From NCBI RefSeq assembly GCF_002811925.1, contig NZ_NPDS01000001.1, positions 186,001 through 250,000 on the forward strand: DNA of 64,000 nt, written 5' to 3'. Shown one piece after another: positions 49,235 to 63,541 of the stretch. The translations under genes were made by a program, and so were the position numbers. The notes below the pieces were generated by a model that saw nothing but the letters and a program-made list of their open reading frames with translations, made no database searches and had not been told where the DNA came from. Each line of letters begins with the position of its first letter. Position 1 is the first letter of the stretch. Origin of the DNA: Leptospira barantonii (GTDB taxonomy: Bacteria; Spirochaetota; Leptospiria; Leptospirales; Leptospiraceae).

Positions 49235-49713
49235 TCCAACTCAGGTTCTTATAATTTTATTATGTCGCATTATGCACTAGAATTCGATCCCGTAAAGACG
49301 TTTTCCGGCTATGCTAGACGCAGATTGCTAGAGGGTTCGAAAAAGTACAAGAAAAATCCGGTTTGAACGGGGAATTTTGTGGGAACTCCTTCGGGGAAGG
49401 GCCGGAACCGGCAAGTTTTCTTGTAAATTCGGGGGAATGTAGGAACTCCATCTTTTTACGCGGGATTCTTTGATATGGAAAGGATTGTAGGAACTACCAC
49501 AAAACTCGAGGAAAGTATGAAGCGAGCGGTGCAAGGGTCGTAAAATGCAACGAGTTACTGAAAGAAAAGCGCCGACGAACGGAATATACAACGACAAAAC
49601 GGATTCGATTCATGCTCGATCGAAATCCAAATCGAAAAAAAAGAACATTCAAAAATCAGAATGTATTACTTCGTCCGAAAAAACAAACCGGAATCTCTTC
49701 CGGTTTTTAAAGC
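49235..49713. other. Intergenic region with several dispersed repeats
   Basis: About 480 bases with no convincing gene. Copies of the TGTRGGAACTCC-type word occur at 49378-49389, 49438-49449 and 49485-49498, and GAGGGTTCGAAAAAGTA at about 49332-49347, the same word found at 2523-2537. A 60-codon frame at 49545-49727 is rejected because it ends inside a terminator hairpin and has no coding character. Confidence 0.55.
49686..49709. terminator. Bidirectional terminator hairpin
   Basis: AACCGGAA (49686-49693) pairs with TTCCGGTT (49698-49705) around TCTC. A T-run follows on the plus strand, and on the minus strand the hairpin is followed by TTTGTTTTTT, fitting termination of the small minus-strand gene that ends at 49714. 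Confidence 0.75.
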
Positions 49714-49929
49714 TCAATTTTTCTTAAAAAGATTTCTCACGCCGATCCAAATCTCCGGAAGATAAGCGCCGATCACGATCAAAATTAAACCGCCAAAGGT
49801 CCATTTCGTAATCAGAACATTCTCCGTAAAACGAGTCAGACCCACGTTTAAAATGCTGATATACCAGCCGATCCCGATGAGAATGAGGCCGACGGTGTGA
49901 GGTATTATGAAATTCATAATCGTATTCAT
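49714..49929 (-). CDS. Small two-helix membrane protein
   Basis: A 71-residue protein with two clear hydrophobic helices ([17 protein letters not shown], about 11-27, and [20 protein letters not shown], about 44-63) and a basic C-terminus (RNLFKKN). The ATG at 49929 has an AAGGAA site five bases upstream, and a terminator follows the stop, so it looks like a genuine small gene. No family name can be given with confidence. Confidence 0.7.
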   Translation of the reverse strand: MNTIMNFIIPHTVGLILIGIGWYISILNVGLTRFTENVLITKWTFGGLILIVIGAYLPEIWIGVRNLFKKN

Positions 49930-50039
49930 TTTTATTCCTTAAAGTAAAATCTACGAATGGGGAGATTTTGCCGGAAAAGTCAAAGGATTCAAGTGGTTTT
50001 CGAGTTGATCGGAAATTCGATTCTCGGAAAGTTTCTGCT

Positions 50040-51083
50040 ATGCCCGAAACAGAAAACTGGAACGAAGACGAAGAAGATTTTCCGATCCCCGTTAAGGAAG
50101 CCGGGAAAACGGAATCCAGGCTTTCCGCATTATTATTCAATTTATTGAGTCACCATTCTCCCTTGAGTTTTACGAAAATCCGATCCTTATTGCCGGATCA
50201 TTATCAAAATCTGGAGAATCCCGATTCCGATCGGAAAAAACTTTCCAGAGACGTGGAAGAATTGGGCGAACTCGGGTTTTTGGTTCGTTCCACGCAAGAA
50301 GGTTATGTTCTCGATCGTAACGTATCCAACCGAGAATTAAAACTCGAAAAGGAAGAATTGCAGGCGCTCGCCGAAACGATTCTGAAATCCTATCAAGAAT
50401 CGCCGTCTTTGGAATTGTATTCCTTATCGCAAAAGTTGTTCGAAGGAAAGTTGGACGTTTATCCCGAATTGGAGATGGATTTAAAAACCCAAAAAACGTT
50501 GAGCCAAACCGCGACGAGCGAATCCGAAGAACTTCTGAAAAAATTATTGGAATCCTTAAAAACGAAATCGCCGGTTCAGTTTTTGTATTTCAAAACTTTT
50601 CCTGAAGAAACGTATCGAGTCGAAGTGGATCCGATCCGATTGATCCGAAAGAATTCGGAGGATTATTATCTTCTCGCATACGATCGAAAGAAAAAAGAAA
50701 GAAGAAGATTCATCATTCCTAAAATGTCGAGAGTTGAAACGATCGCGGAAAATTCCCTTTATCAACCGCAGGGACAAAAAAGGGAGAATTCTCAGGATTG
50801 GGTTTTACATCCGATCCTTTTTCAAGTTCACGATCCGATCGAAGTCGAGCTGATCTGCGATCCCGAGTTTTCTTACAAAGTTCGAAATTCCATATCAGAA
50901 ATTCCTTATGAAGAATTTTCTCGGGATTCGTTTCGGTTTAAGATCACGAATCAGGAAGGACTTTTTCCGTTGTTGTTCGAAGCGCGGGATTCGATTCGAA
51001 AAATTCTTCCGGAATCGTTGGCTCTTTCTTTCCGGAAGAACGTGGAACAGATCCTTTCGAACTACCGCGTTTCCCTTTCTTAG
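50040..51083 (+). CDS. WYL-domain transcriptional regulator
   Basis: About 347 residues from ATG 50040; a TTG at 49968 would add 24 residues but its GGGGAG site is only three bases away. An N-terminal winged helix (about 25-95: [15 protein letters not shown]) and a linker precede the WYL domain (about 170-250) with [29 protein letters not shown] and [17 protein letters not shown], and a C-terminal WCX-like extension. WYL proteins bind nucleic acids or small ligands; PafB/PafC-type members control DNA-damage genes. A second WYL gene is at 58448. Targets unknown. Confidence 0.83.
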   Translation: MPETENWNEDEEDFPIPVKEAGKTESRLSALLFNLLSHHSPLSFTKIRSLLPDHYQNLENPDSDRKKLSRDVEELGELGFLVRSTQEGYVLDRNVSNRELKLEKEELQALAETILKSYQESPSLELYSLSQKLFEGKLDVYPELEMDLKTQKTLSQTATSESEELLKKLLESLKTKSPVQFLYFKTFPEETYRVEVDPIRLIRKNSEDYYLLAYDRKKKERRRFIIPKMSRVETIAENSLYQPQGQKRENSQDWVLHPILFQVHDPIEVELICDPEFSYKVRNSISEIPYEEFSRDSFRFKITNQEGLFPLLFEARDSIRKILPESLALSFRKNVEQILSNYRVSLS

Positions 51084-51086
51084 ATT

Positions 51087-52262
51087 CTAAAAATTATAAT
51101 TTTCTAATACGATTGCGATTCCTTGACCTCCGCCGATACAAAGAGAAGCGACGCCGATTCTTAGGTTTCTTCGTTTGAGTTCGTAAGCTAAGGCGAGCGT
51201 AACTCTTGCGCCGCTCGCACCGAGCGGATGTCCGATCGCGATCGCGCCGCCGTTTACGTTCGTTTTATCCGGATTCAATTTTAATTCTCTCATAACCGCC
51301 AAAACCTGGGAAGAATACGCTTCGTTGATCTCAAAAAGATCCACGTCTTCGATCGCCACGCCTGCATTCTTTAGAGCTTTTGGAATCGCGAACACCGGAC
51401 CCAAGCCCATCATCTTTGGATCACAGCCTACGTTTGCGTAACCGAGAATTTTTGCCAAAGGTTTTAAGCCGCGATTTTCAATTGCAGTCTCCGATGCCAA
51501 TAGAATCGAAACCGCGCCGTCGTTGATTCCCGAGGCGTTACCCGCGGTTACAGTTCCTTCTTTTAGGAACGCGGTGGGAAGATTTTTTAACTGCGAAACA
51601 CATTCTTCTCCTCGGATTTGTTCGTCCTTGTTTAGTAGAAACGATTTTTTTCCCTTGGTCTGAACGGGAATCATTTCATCGGAAAAGATTCCGTTGTTCG
51701 AAGCCCTTTCGGCTCTGACCTGGGAAATTCCGGCCCATTCGTCTTGGTCCATTCTGGAAATCTTATATTCTTTCGCAATATTCTCCGCCGTTAAACCCAT
51801 CGTAAGATCGACGAAACAATCGGTAAGACTTTGAGCGAGTCTGTCTTCCGCGATCGTATCTCCGTATTTGTTTCCCCATCTTGCGTTTTTTAAAACGAAA
51901 GGCGCGTTGCTCATCGATTCGGTTCCTCCCGCAAGAATCAGTTCGTTTTCTTTGGAAAGAATTTTTCTCGCTCCGATCAAAACACTTTCAAGGCCCGAGC
52001 CGCAAAGTCGGTTGACTGTAAGCGCGCTTGAGCTTTGAGAAAGCCCCGATCTAAGAGCGATATGTCTTGCGAGATAAGCGGAATCTTTATCGTCTTGGAT
52101 TACGTTTCCGTAAATTGCTTCTTCGATTTCGTTTGGATCGACTCCGGTTTTACGAATCGTTTCTTTTGCGGTGATCACTCCCAGCTCGGACGAACTGAAA
52201 TCTTTCAATCCTCCTCCGAATTTTCCGAAAGGGGTTCTGGCCCCGTCGACTATATAAACCAT
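51087..52262 (-). CDS. Thiolase family protein (acetyl-CoA acetyltransferase)
   Basis: A 391-residue thiolase similar to the one at 380-1561. The acyl-binding cysteine is in NRLCGSGLESV (Cys87), the histidine in [17 protein letters not shown] and the second cysteine in [10 protein letters not shown], so the site is complete. The ATG at 52262 follows an AGGAGAAAC leader. A palindromic site (52282-52297) shared with the thioesterase promoter lies just upstream, and a MarR gene is next door, so the thiolase is probably MarR-controlled. It and the WYL gene converge with three bases between them. Confidence 0.95.
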   Translation of the reverse strand: MVYIVDGARTPFGKFGGGLKDFSSSELGVITAKETIRKTGVDPNEIEEAIYGNVIQDDKDSAYLARHIALRSGLSQSSSALTVNRLCGSGLESVLIGARKILSKENELILAGGTESMSNAPFVLKNARWGNKYGDTIAEDRLAQSLTDCFVDLTMGLTAENIAKEYKISRMDQDEWAGISQVRAERASNNGIFSDEMIPVQTKGKKSFLLNKDEQIRGEECVSQLKNLPTAFLKEGTVTAGNASGINDGAVSILLASETAIENRGLKPLAKILGYANVGCDPKMMGLGPVFAIPKALKNAGVAIEDVDLFEINEAYSSQVLAVMRELKLNPDKTNVNGGAIAIGHPLGASGARVTLALAYELKRRNLRIGVASLCIGGGQGIAIVLENYNF

Positions 52263-52281
52263 AACGTTTCTCCTGTTTTAT

Positions 52282-52297
52282 TAGTGCATATACACTA
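52282..52297. promoter_or_regulatory. Palindromic operator upstream of the thiolase
   Basis: TAGTG-CATATA-CACTA (52282-52297), followed by TATAAA. The same sequence, with longer arms, lies before the thioesterase gene at 53364-53391. The identical spacer and arms on both sides of a MarR gene make it a likely MarR operator. Confidence 0.65.
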
Positions 52298-52342
52298 TAT
52301 AAATCTAAATCTTAGACGTGTTTCATTTTAGAATTTTTTAAA

Positions 52343-52813
52343 TTATAAGGATTCCTCGAAATCGGATTGTAGGATCGGAAGTTTTCTCACTTCGGAAAGA
52401 ATCGAAAGTGTTTCTTTGAATTTCGTTTTTCCGAGCGATTCCGTGATCGAAGATTGCGCTTGTTTCCAGAGTTCGATCGCTTCTTCCAGTTTCGATTCTC
52501 CCTTTTTCGTGAGAAAAACGGATCGTATGTTTCCGGATTCTTTCTTTTCGATTTTAATGAGCCCGTCGCGTTTTAGAATTTCCAAACTTCTCTGAAGGGT
52601 GGTTCTATCTATGTCCGTGATTTTGGAAAGATCGGTGATACTACATTCTTCCTCGTGAGCGATGCTGACCAAGATCGTAAATTGTGTGATTCTCAATCCT
52701 GCCGGCTTTAGAATAAAATCGTAATACGATGTGATCTTTCGTGTGGTTCTTCTTAAACTTACGTTTAAGCAGGATAACCCGACTGCTTTCAGACTTTGAT
52801 TGGAAAGTTTCAC
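52343..52813 (-). CDS. MarR-family transcriptional regulator
   Basis: A 156-residue winged-helix protein. The recognition helix region is SITDLSKITDIDRTTLQRSL (about 58-77), followed by LKRDGLIKIEKKESGNIRSV (wing). GTG 52813 is chosen because of the GAGGT site seven bases upstream. It lies between the thiolase and the acyl-CoA thioesterase, both with the same palindrome upstream of their starts, so it is the likely regulator of both, perhaps responding to an acyl-CoA or aromatic ligand. Its own upstream region (52814-52870) lacks the palindrome. Confidence 0.9.
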   Translation of the reverse strand: MKLSNQSLKAVGLSCLNVSLRRTTRKITSYYDFILKPAGLRITQFTILVSIAHEEECSITDLSKITDIDRTTLQRSLEILKRDGLIKIEKKESGNIRSVFLTKKGESKLEEAIELWKQAQSSITESLGKTKFKETLSILSEVRKLPILQSDFEESL

Positions 52814-52870
52814 GATCGATACCTCGTTTAAAAAACCAGACTCCGATTCTCGGATAAAATTACAACGATC

Positions 52871-53320
52871 CTAAACGGAAACGGTTTCCTTTTTTGACAA
52901 AGGGCGAATGAATTCTCCCATTTGTTCCAATACCTGTGCGGGTAAGAACGCCGGTTTTTTCGTCTCGAAGTTGATCCACATTCCATAGGAACGAACGCGG
53001 CTAACGAGTTTTTCGTCCGATTCGCGGTAAAGTTCCTGATGAAAGATCGCTCTCGTCTTTTTGATGAATTCTACTTTGGTTTTTACGATCACCGTATCGG
53101 GATATTTTAAATCCCCGAGATATTCGTATTCGGCTTTGTAAACGATGGGACCGATTCCTTCTTGTTTCATCTTTTCGAGATCGACGCCGGAGGTTACAAA
53201 GGCTTTCATCTTTGCTTCGTCGCAATAAGAATTGTAGTTCTGATTGTTTACGTGTCCGTTTACGTCGGTATCGCTGAATCGAACGGGGATTCTGGATTCG
53301 AATCTGAATTCTTCGTTCAT
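52871..53320 (-). CDS. Acyl-CoA thioesterase, 4HBT hot-dog family
   Basis: A 149-residue single hot-dog thioesterase of the 4-hydroxybenzoyl-CoA/YbgC type: RIPVRFSDTDVNGHVNNQNY (catalytic Asp about 17) near the N-terminus, then GPIVYKAEYEYLGDLKYPD and KTRAIFHQELYRES. It would hydrolyse short- or branched-chain acyl-CoA or acyl-ACP. ATG 53320 has a GGAGA site; a longer frame from 53383 would run into the operator and is rejected. A large palindrome (53364-53391) covers the promoter region. Confidence 0.9.
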   Translation of the reverse strand: MNEEFRFESRIPVRFSDTDVNGHVNNQNYNSYCDEAKMKAFVTSGVDLEKMKQEGIGPIVYKAEYEYLGDLKYPDTVIVKTKVEFIKKTRAIFHQELYRESDEKLVSRVRSYGMWINFETKKPAFLPAQVLEQMGEFIRPLSKKETVSV

Positions 53321-53363
53321 ACGTTTGTTTCTCCTTCTGCTTGTTGCGTGCGGCTTGGGTTTA

Positions 53364-53391
53364 TTTATATAGTGCATATACACTATATAAA
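53364..53391. promoter_or_regulatory. 28-bp palindromic operator upstream of the thioesterase
   Basis: TTTATATAGTG (53364-53374) and CACTATATAAA (53381-53391) are exact reverse complements around CATATA. It lies about 45 bases before the thioesterase start and shares its 16-base core with the site before the thiolase. A MarR gene lies between them. Confidence 0.7.
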
Positions 53392-53463
53392 GTCAAGACA
53401 TTGTCGGGACGTTTTTTAGCTCATTATTTTTTATTCTTCGTTCGGTTTAGGAGAGAATGGCGT

Positions 53464-53886
<423 letters not shown>

Positions 53887-54803
53887 GGTTTCTCCGTTCC
53901 AGGTTTCTGACGATTTCAAGGACGACAATTCGTAAAATTTGAAAATTTGTAGGAACTCCTTCGGAGTTTTTCGACGGTGAGATCCGGTTTTACCCCTTTT
54001 TGAACGGCTTGGGGAGAATTTTTTTTCATTTTTTTATTTTCTCGTTTGGGGGTTTGCGTGCTGAAAAAGTAGGAACTCCTATGTTTTCGGAGGATTTGGT
54101 CGGAATTCCGATTTTGAGTTTGAAGTTGTTGTTGGGTGATTATGTCTCATATTGACCCTGAGAACTTGGAAATACTCTGTGTTTCTTCGGAAAATGTAGG
54201 AACTACTTCGTTTTTCGGAGGACTTACGATAGATTCTGGCTCTTTCGTCGACGTTGGAATTGATACCTTTTTGGATAACCTGATCTTGTTCTAACTGAAA
54301 TTCCTAATTTTTAAGAAAAGATGCTTAAATTCTTTTCAAATTTTCGAAGAATTGAATGCCTAAAAAATAAACAAAGTCCGTTGACTTAGCATTTGTTCCA
54401 AATTATCTCAAAATAGCGCCTCAGGCGATTGTAATGAATACAAATTCTCCAGTTGTGCGTTTGTTTTTAAGTAGAACTGTTCGAAAAATGAAAACGTTTG
54501 CGTTTAACGAAGGCAATCGTATTTCGATTAAGCATCTTTCTTGAGTTTGTGTTCACCGCAATCAAGTCTATAATAAAAATTGCAAATACTAAGCTGGTTC
54601 AATCGAAGCTGTATTCTTTGGAATCAATATTAGTCCAAAATACTTAATAAAAATAGAATATTCAAAAATTATAAATTACTGAACGGATTTTTCGATAAAA
54701 ACGGGCCGAAATAAATTTTTTGATTTATTTCTTCAAAGCGGTTAGTCAGATTGGTATTGAAGATTCGGTCTTCAAAAATAAAAACTCATCTGAGGTTTCA
54801 ATC
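53887..54803. other. 917-base gene-poor region with dispersed repeats
   Basis: No convincing gene. Copies of GTAGGAACTCC/GTAGGAACTAC occur at 53949-53960, 54069-54079 and about 54194-54205, the first forming a hairpin (AACTCC-TTC-GGAGTT, 53955-53969). A 50-codon frame at 54142-54294 runs through one repeat and is probably not a gene. The second half is AT-rich; an inverted repeat AAATAAAT/ATTTATTT lies at 54709-54730, within 75 bases of the next start, and may be a leader hairpin or operator. Confidence 0.55.
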
Positions 54804-55139
<336 letters not shown>

Positions 55140-55178
55140 TTCTTCATTCAACCTGTTTTTCTTAGGTTGAATAAAAGG

Positions 55179-55201
55179 GGCGCCTGTTAGGCGCCTTTTT
55201 T
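55179..55201 (+). terminator. Rho-independent terminator
   Basis: GGCGCCT (55179-55185) pairs exactly with AGGCGCC (55189-55195) around GTT and is followed by six T residues. Confidence 0.9.
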
Positions 55202-55259
55202 ATTGTACGAGGAAGGGTAGCGCAAAGAAAACCAAAACCGTCAGCTCGAAAAATTCTTA

Positions 55260-55565
55260 CTAATTCGTTTTTGCTTTATTGGAAGAAGCGGAGTTGTTGC
55301 GGTTCGGATTCGGAAAACAGCTTAAGGAAAGTCCTTCCACAAGATAACAAATAGCGTCCGGAGAAACGCACTTATGTCCGTCGTCGTATGTTTGTCCGTT
55401 GACGATGAGTTCGATTTTTTGACAGACCATCTTTTCCTTTACGGTTTGGTTTGCATCCTGCGCTCCGATATTCGAGTTCCAGGAAAGAATCAGAATCGCT
55501 ATTCCTAAAAAAGGAAAAATCAGTTTTGGCAGGTTTCTTTTTGGTGCATGTTTTACGGAGTTCAT
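55260..55565 (-). CDS. Small exported cysteine-containing protein
   Basis: A 101-residue protein. A basic N-tail (KHAPKRNLPK) and hydrophobic stretch (LIFPFLGIAILILSWNSNIGA) form a signal peptide with probable cleavage before QDANQ. The mature part of about 65 residues has four cysteines (VCQKIELI, HKCVSPDAICY, LSCFPNP), suggesting disulfides, and ends in an Asn/Ser-rich tail. No family recognised. Minus strand, 40 bases after the membrane glycosyltransferase-like gene, so possibly co-transcribed. Confidence 0.65.
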   Translation of the reverse strand: MNSVKHAPKRNLPKLIFPFLGIAILILSWNSNIGAQDANQTVKEKMVCQKIELIVNGQTYDDGHKCVSPDAICYLVEGLSLSCFPNPNRNNSASSNKAKTN

Positions 55566-55605
55566 AACGGTTTTGCGGTTCCCTTTGCTTTAGAATACTG
55601 CTTTC

Positions 55606-57069
55606 TCATTTCGTTTCTCTGTCAACTAAAGGATTCAGACCATTCTTTCCTTTGGGAATGTTCCGAATCGTAAGATAACTTAGGATTAGGACGGGCGTTA
55701 AAAAGATTCCAACCCAAGCCAAATTGATCGGCGTTCTCCAGGATAACTCCGGATCCGTCCAGGAAGGTAAGTAGGGGAGAATAGTTTCCGGAAAAAAGCC
55801 CGGTCTTTTTGAGGGATTCGCCTCCATTGTATGATAAAGGGAAGCGGTATGATCGAACCAAAATTTTCCGATCCAGATTTGATAAGCGACACAAAGACCC
55901 GCGATCGACCAGGCGACTTTCTCTGAAAGGGATCGAAGGGTTTTCCAACCCGCAATCAGAGGAAGAAAAAAGATCGGAGCCGAGCTCCATTGAAATCTTC
56001 CGGGTAAGGAAAGACAACCGTAGGAGCATGGATGTCCCGCGTTTAGACCAAGTTGTAGAATCAATATAAGCAAAAGAAGAATTCCGATTCTCCTTAAATT
56101 CTTATCTTGAAAAAGAAATATCCATCCTAAACTTCCCGGAATCCAGATCAAAGGATTTTGGTAAAAAAGTCCTTGGTTGCGATCCATAAATAGACCGGAA
56201 AAGACCGTGATCCAATGTGATAGATCGAAGGTAAAGATCGGCGGAGAATTGAGTTGTGTGCCGCTACCGATTTCGATTGTACTTTGAATCGTTCCGTAAG
56301 GTCCGCGCACGGATTCGAACCAAAGAAAATTACAAATCAATAATCCGATTATGAATCCGATAGAAGTTCCTAAGTAGATCGTTTTGGATCGGAGGTTCCA
56401 TTCTTTTTGGATCAAACCCCAGGCAAGAAGAATGGCGACAACGGGGAGATTTTTCGCGTGAAGCCAGGCCATGATTCCGGTTGCGAATCCACATGTGAAA
56501 AGTAGAATATTTTGATTTTTGAATGTTTGGTTCGTTTTGAGGAATAGTAGGATTGTAACGGAAAGTGTGAACAAAATTCCAGTCGGTAAGTCCGGGAAGA
56601 TTTGTCCCGCCGCCATAGGAAAGGGTAAGCTGATTGAATAGAAAATTCCGAGCGCGGCGGCTTCTTTTCGGGAAAGATGAAACATTCTTCCCATTGCGTA
56701 AAAAAGAAATGGGAGAATTCCCGCTAAAATTGCGAGGCCGATTCGTGCTCCTTTTATGCCGGACAGAATGTATCCCGGAAGCGCGAGGATGGCAACGCCA
56801 ATGGAATGAATGCTATAGAGTTTTCCATTCCTTGCCGTTGTATGATTTTCAACGTCTACAGGGCCGATGATTTTTTTTGTAACGTGATCTTCTTCGTAAT
56901 TATTTTTTAGATCAAAGTCCCCGTCGCTTCGGATGCTTTCGGAGATCATCAGATAGTGTGGTTCGTCTCCGGTAATCGGCAGTTTCTTTTTTTTATCCCA
57001 GCTAAGAATCGCTCCGACGTAATATAGGGCAGGTAGGCAAAGAATTAGGATGATGGAAACTTTTCGCAT
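55606..57069 (-). CDS. GT-C-type polytopic membrane protein (glycosyltransferase-like)
   Basis: About 487 residues from ATG 57069 with some ten or more membrane helices; a GTG at 57108 would add 13 residues. The first periplasmic loop has the acidic motif LPITGDEPHYLMISESIRSD, typical of GT-C enzymes (ArnT/PMT-like) that use polyprenyl-phosphate sugars. A large outer loop (about 265-310) and a conserved WLHAKNLP segment are also present. Donor and acceptor are unknown. It lies upstream of the small cysteine-rich exported protein on the same strand. Confidence 0.75.
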   Translation of the reverse strand: MRKVSIILILCLPALYYVGAILSWDKKKKLPITGDEPHYLMISESIRSDGDFDLKNNYEEDHVTKKIIGPVDVENHTTARNGKLYSIHSIGVAILALPGYILSGIKGARIGLAILAGILPFLFYAMGRMFHLSRKEAAALGIFYSISLPFPMAAGQIFPDLPTGILFTLSVTILLFLKTNQTFKNQNILLFTCGFATGIMAWLHAKNLPVVAILLAWGLIQKEWNLRSKTIYLGTSIGFIIGLLICNFLWFESVRGPYGTIQSTIEIGSGTQLNSPPIFTFDLSHWITVFSGLFMDRNQGLFYQNPLIWIPGSLGWIFLFQDKNLRRIGILLLLILILQLGLNAGHPCSYGCLSLPGRFQWSSAPIFFLPLIAGWKTLRSLSEKVAWSIAGLCVAYQIWIGKFWFDHTASLYHTMEANPSKRPGFFPETILPYLPSWTDPELSWRTPINLAWVGIFLTPVLILSYLTIRNIPKGKNGLNPLVDRETK

Positions 57070-57286
57070 CTTTGGAAGATTCTTTTTTCCTTTGTGTTTG
57101 TCAATCACGACGTAAGTCGTCTTTATTCTAACTTGGTGAAGTGATGACGCGATAATGCGGATCGTATGCGTGTACGCGTGGTTGTGTAAACGCGTTGTTC
57201 TCGTTTCTGTGATAATATTTTGATTTGGGAAGATTTTTTTGACGGTTCTTTGAGCTTTGTGTTTGTTTCTCGGAACCGCTTAGGGT

Positions 57287-57832
57287 ATGGAATATGTTCT
57301 TTTAAATATGGATCAAAGGATTGATTCTCCCTTGGCGGAAAGAACGAATAAGGTTGTTACGTTACTCGTTCCTGAAAGTTATTTCGATCGTTTGTCTTTG
57401 GGTGATCAAAGAAAGTTAGGTAAGAAACTTCCGTATCTTCTGAGAAGATTTTCGAATTTTATGGTCGCGAGAAGTCGTTTGAATCGAAATGCCGGGGCGA
57501 CTTTGTATCAGAATCCTGGCAAAATGAAAAAGATTAATTTTAGGGTGAATACCGGGCATTGGGCTATATTGGGTGCACTTGCTCATGCACACGGGGTTTC
57601 TCGGTGTTATCTTTTTAACTTTCTTTTGTCGTTGGATGAGGTCGGGGTTGGAGATTCGATCGTGAAAATTTTGGATGGAGGAGTTCCTACGTTTCACGAA
57701 AATTACAAATACATCTGGCAACTGGATCTAACAAACAACAGAATTAGTAGACATTTAGAATTTTCACCAAACCCGCTTCGAACGTTCTACGACACGAGTT
57801 TTCCTTGGTATCAAAAATTTCGAACATCCTGA
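57287..57832 (+). CDS. DUF1564-family protein
   Basis: A 181-residue protein of a Leptospira-typical paralogous family. The family pattern is visible in DSPLAERTNKVVTLLVPESY (about 14-33) and in the central KINFRVNTGHWAILGALAHA with ribbon-helix-helix-like spacing, so a DNA-binding role is often suspected but unproven. The codons around 57680-57690 contain the dispersed repeat GGAGTTCCTAC in reverse orientation, read as Gly-Gly-Val-Pro-Thr. Base usage looks more AT/T-rich than in neighbouring housekeeping genes, consistent with accessory DNA. Confidence 0.8.
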   Translation: MEYVLLNMDQRIDSPLAERTNKVVTLLVPESYFDRLSLGDQRKLGKKLPYLLRRFSNFMVARSRLNRNAGATLYQNPGKMKKINFRVNTGHWAILGALAHAHGVSRCYLFNFLLSLDEVGVGDSIVKILDGGVPTFHENYKYIWQLDLTNNRISRHLEFSPNPLRTFYDTSFPWYQKFRTS

Positions 57833-57940
57833 AGGCTTGAAATGCACAAAAGGATAAAAACAACAAAACGAAATCACAATCATGAAACAAGAATCGACTA
57901 ACGCACAGTAAACGCGTGGGCGATCAACATCAAGCCGCAT

Positions 57941-58285
57941 TCAAAACGATTCTTCCACCATCCGAATTCCGGGAGGAAGGAATTCTTCCGTTTCCAATTC
58001 CAAAACGCAAGAATGATCCAACAAACGAGAGTGGCCAAACGCATCCGAGCGAGAAACAATGCGACCGACAAACGTACAGGATTCTCTACTTTTCACACCG
58101 TAGATTGCACCCTGAATCGTATCTCCTTCAACCGAAGACAATTTCCGATCGACCGAAAGTTTGATCCGATTGTCGATCAACTGCATCGGAGTTCCAATAA
58201 AGACCCCGGCCGGGTCCATCAATTCTATATAGAATTTACGAGGGTAATAAATACTTCTAAGAATTTTCTTTTCCGAGTTCATCAT
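57941..58285 (-). CDS. Hypothetical protein, possibly PilZ-like
   Basis: About 114 residues from the tandem ATGs at 58285/58282 (MMNSEKKILRSIYYPRKFY); the frame extends to a TTG at 58315. The sequence is beta-rich (VFIGTPMQLIDNRIKLSVD, GDTIQGAIYGVKSRESCTF, FVGRIVSRSD) in a way that recalls PilZ barrels, but the RxxxR and D/NxSxxG c-di-GMP motifs are not clear. No ribosome site is visible, which lowers confidence. A large opposite-strand frame (58013-58441) is judged to be its shadow. Confidence 0.55.
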   Translation of the reverse strand: MMNSEKKILRSIYYPRKFYIELMDPAGVFIGTPMQLIDNRIKLSVDRKLSSVEGDTIQGAIYGVKSRESCTFVGRIVSRSDAFGHSRLLDHSCVLELETEEFLPPGIRMVEESF

Positions 58286-58447
58286 ACAAATAAGAATGCA
58301 AAAAAACTTTTGCAAACGGATTCCAAATCGTTGAAAATTTCCGATCTTGGATTACAAATTGCGCAACAAACGATAAACGCAGGAAAGAATCTTACATTTC
58401 AGGTTTACAGAATGCGCGCCGTTTTTAGTCTTGAGGCGTAGGTTTTC

Positions 58448-59407
<960 letters not shown>

Positions 59408-59430
59408 AGTAAGACGATAGGAAAAATCCA

Positions 59431-60409
<979 letters not shown>

Positions 60410-60428
60410 TTACTGACATTTATTAAAC

Positions 60429-62134
<1,706 letters not shown>

Positions 62135-62138
62135 AAGA

Positions 62139-62771
<633 letters not shown>

Positions 62772-62796
62772 AAACGGAACTTCAATCAGGTCTAAT

Positions 62797-63383
<587 letters not shown>

Positions 63384-63541
63384 AGTAAAAAAATCTTCGC
63401 GATTTCCGTTTCCTTCCGATTTCGTTTTGGCCGTATCGGCCAATTCTTCCTTGCCTTTTTGAAGAAACGTGAAATCCTATCTGAAGGAACCTCTTGCCTG
63501 TTGATTGTTTCTTACAGGCGTCTAAGTTACAGGAGAACTCC

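Noticed and set aside
49545..49727. 60-codon plus-strand frame after repeats
   Set aside because: It ends inside a clear bidirectional terminator and is Lys/Ser-rich low-complexity sequence without a ribosome site.
54142..54294. 50-codon frame MSHIDPENLEIL... in the gene-poor region
   Set aside because: It runs through a copy of the dispersed repeat, has no ribosome site and no recognisable product.
58013..58441. Plus-strand frame of 142 codons
   Set aside because: It overlaps the better minus-strand candidate at 57941-58285, is very basic and His/Arg-rich as shadow frames usually are, and matches no family.
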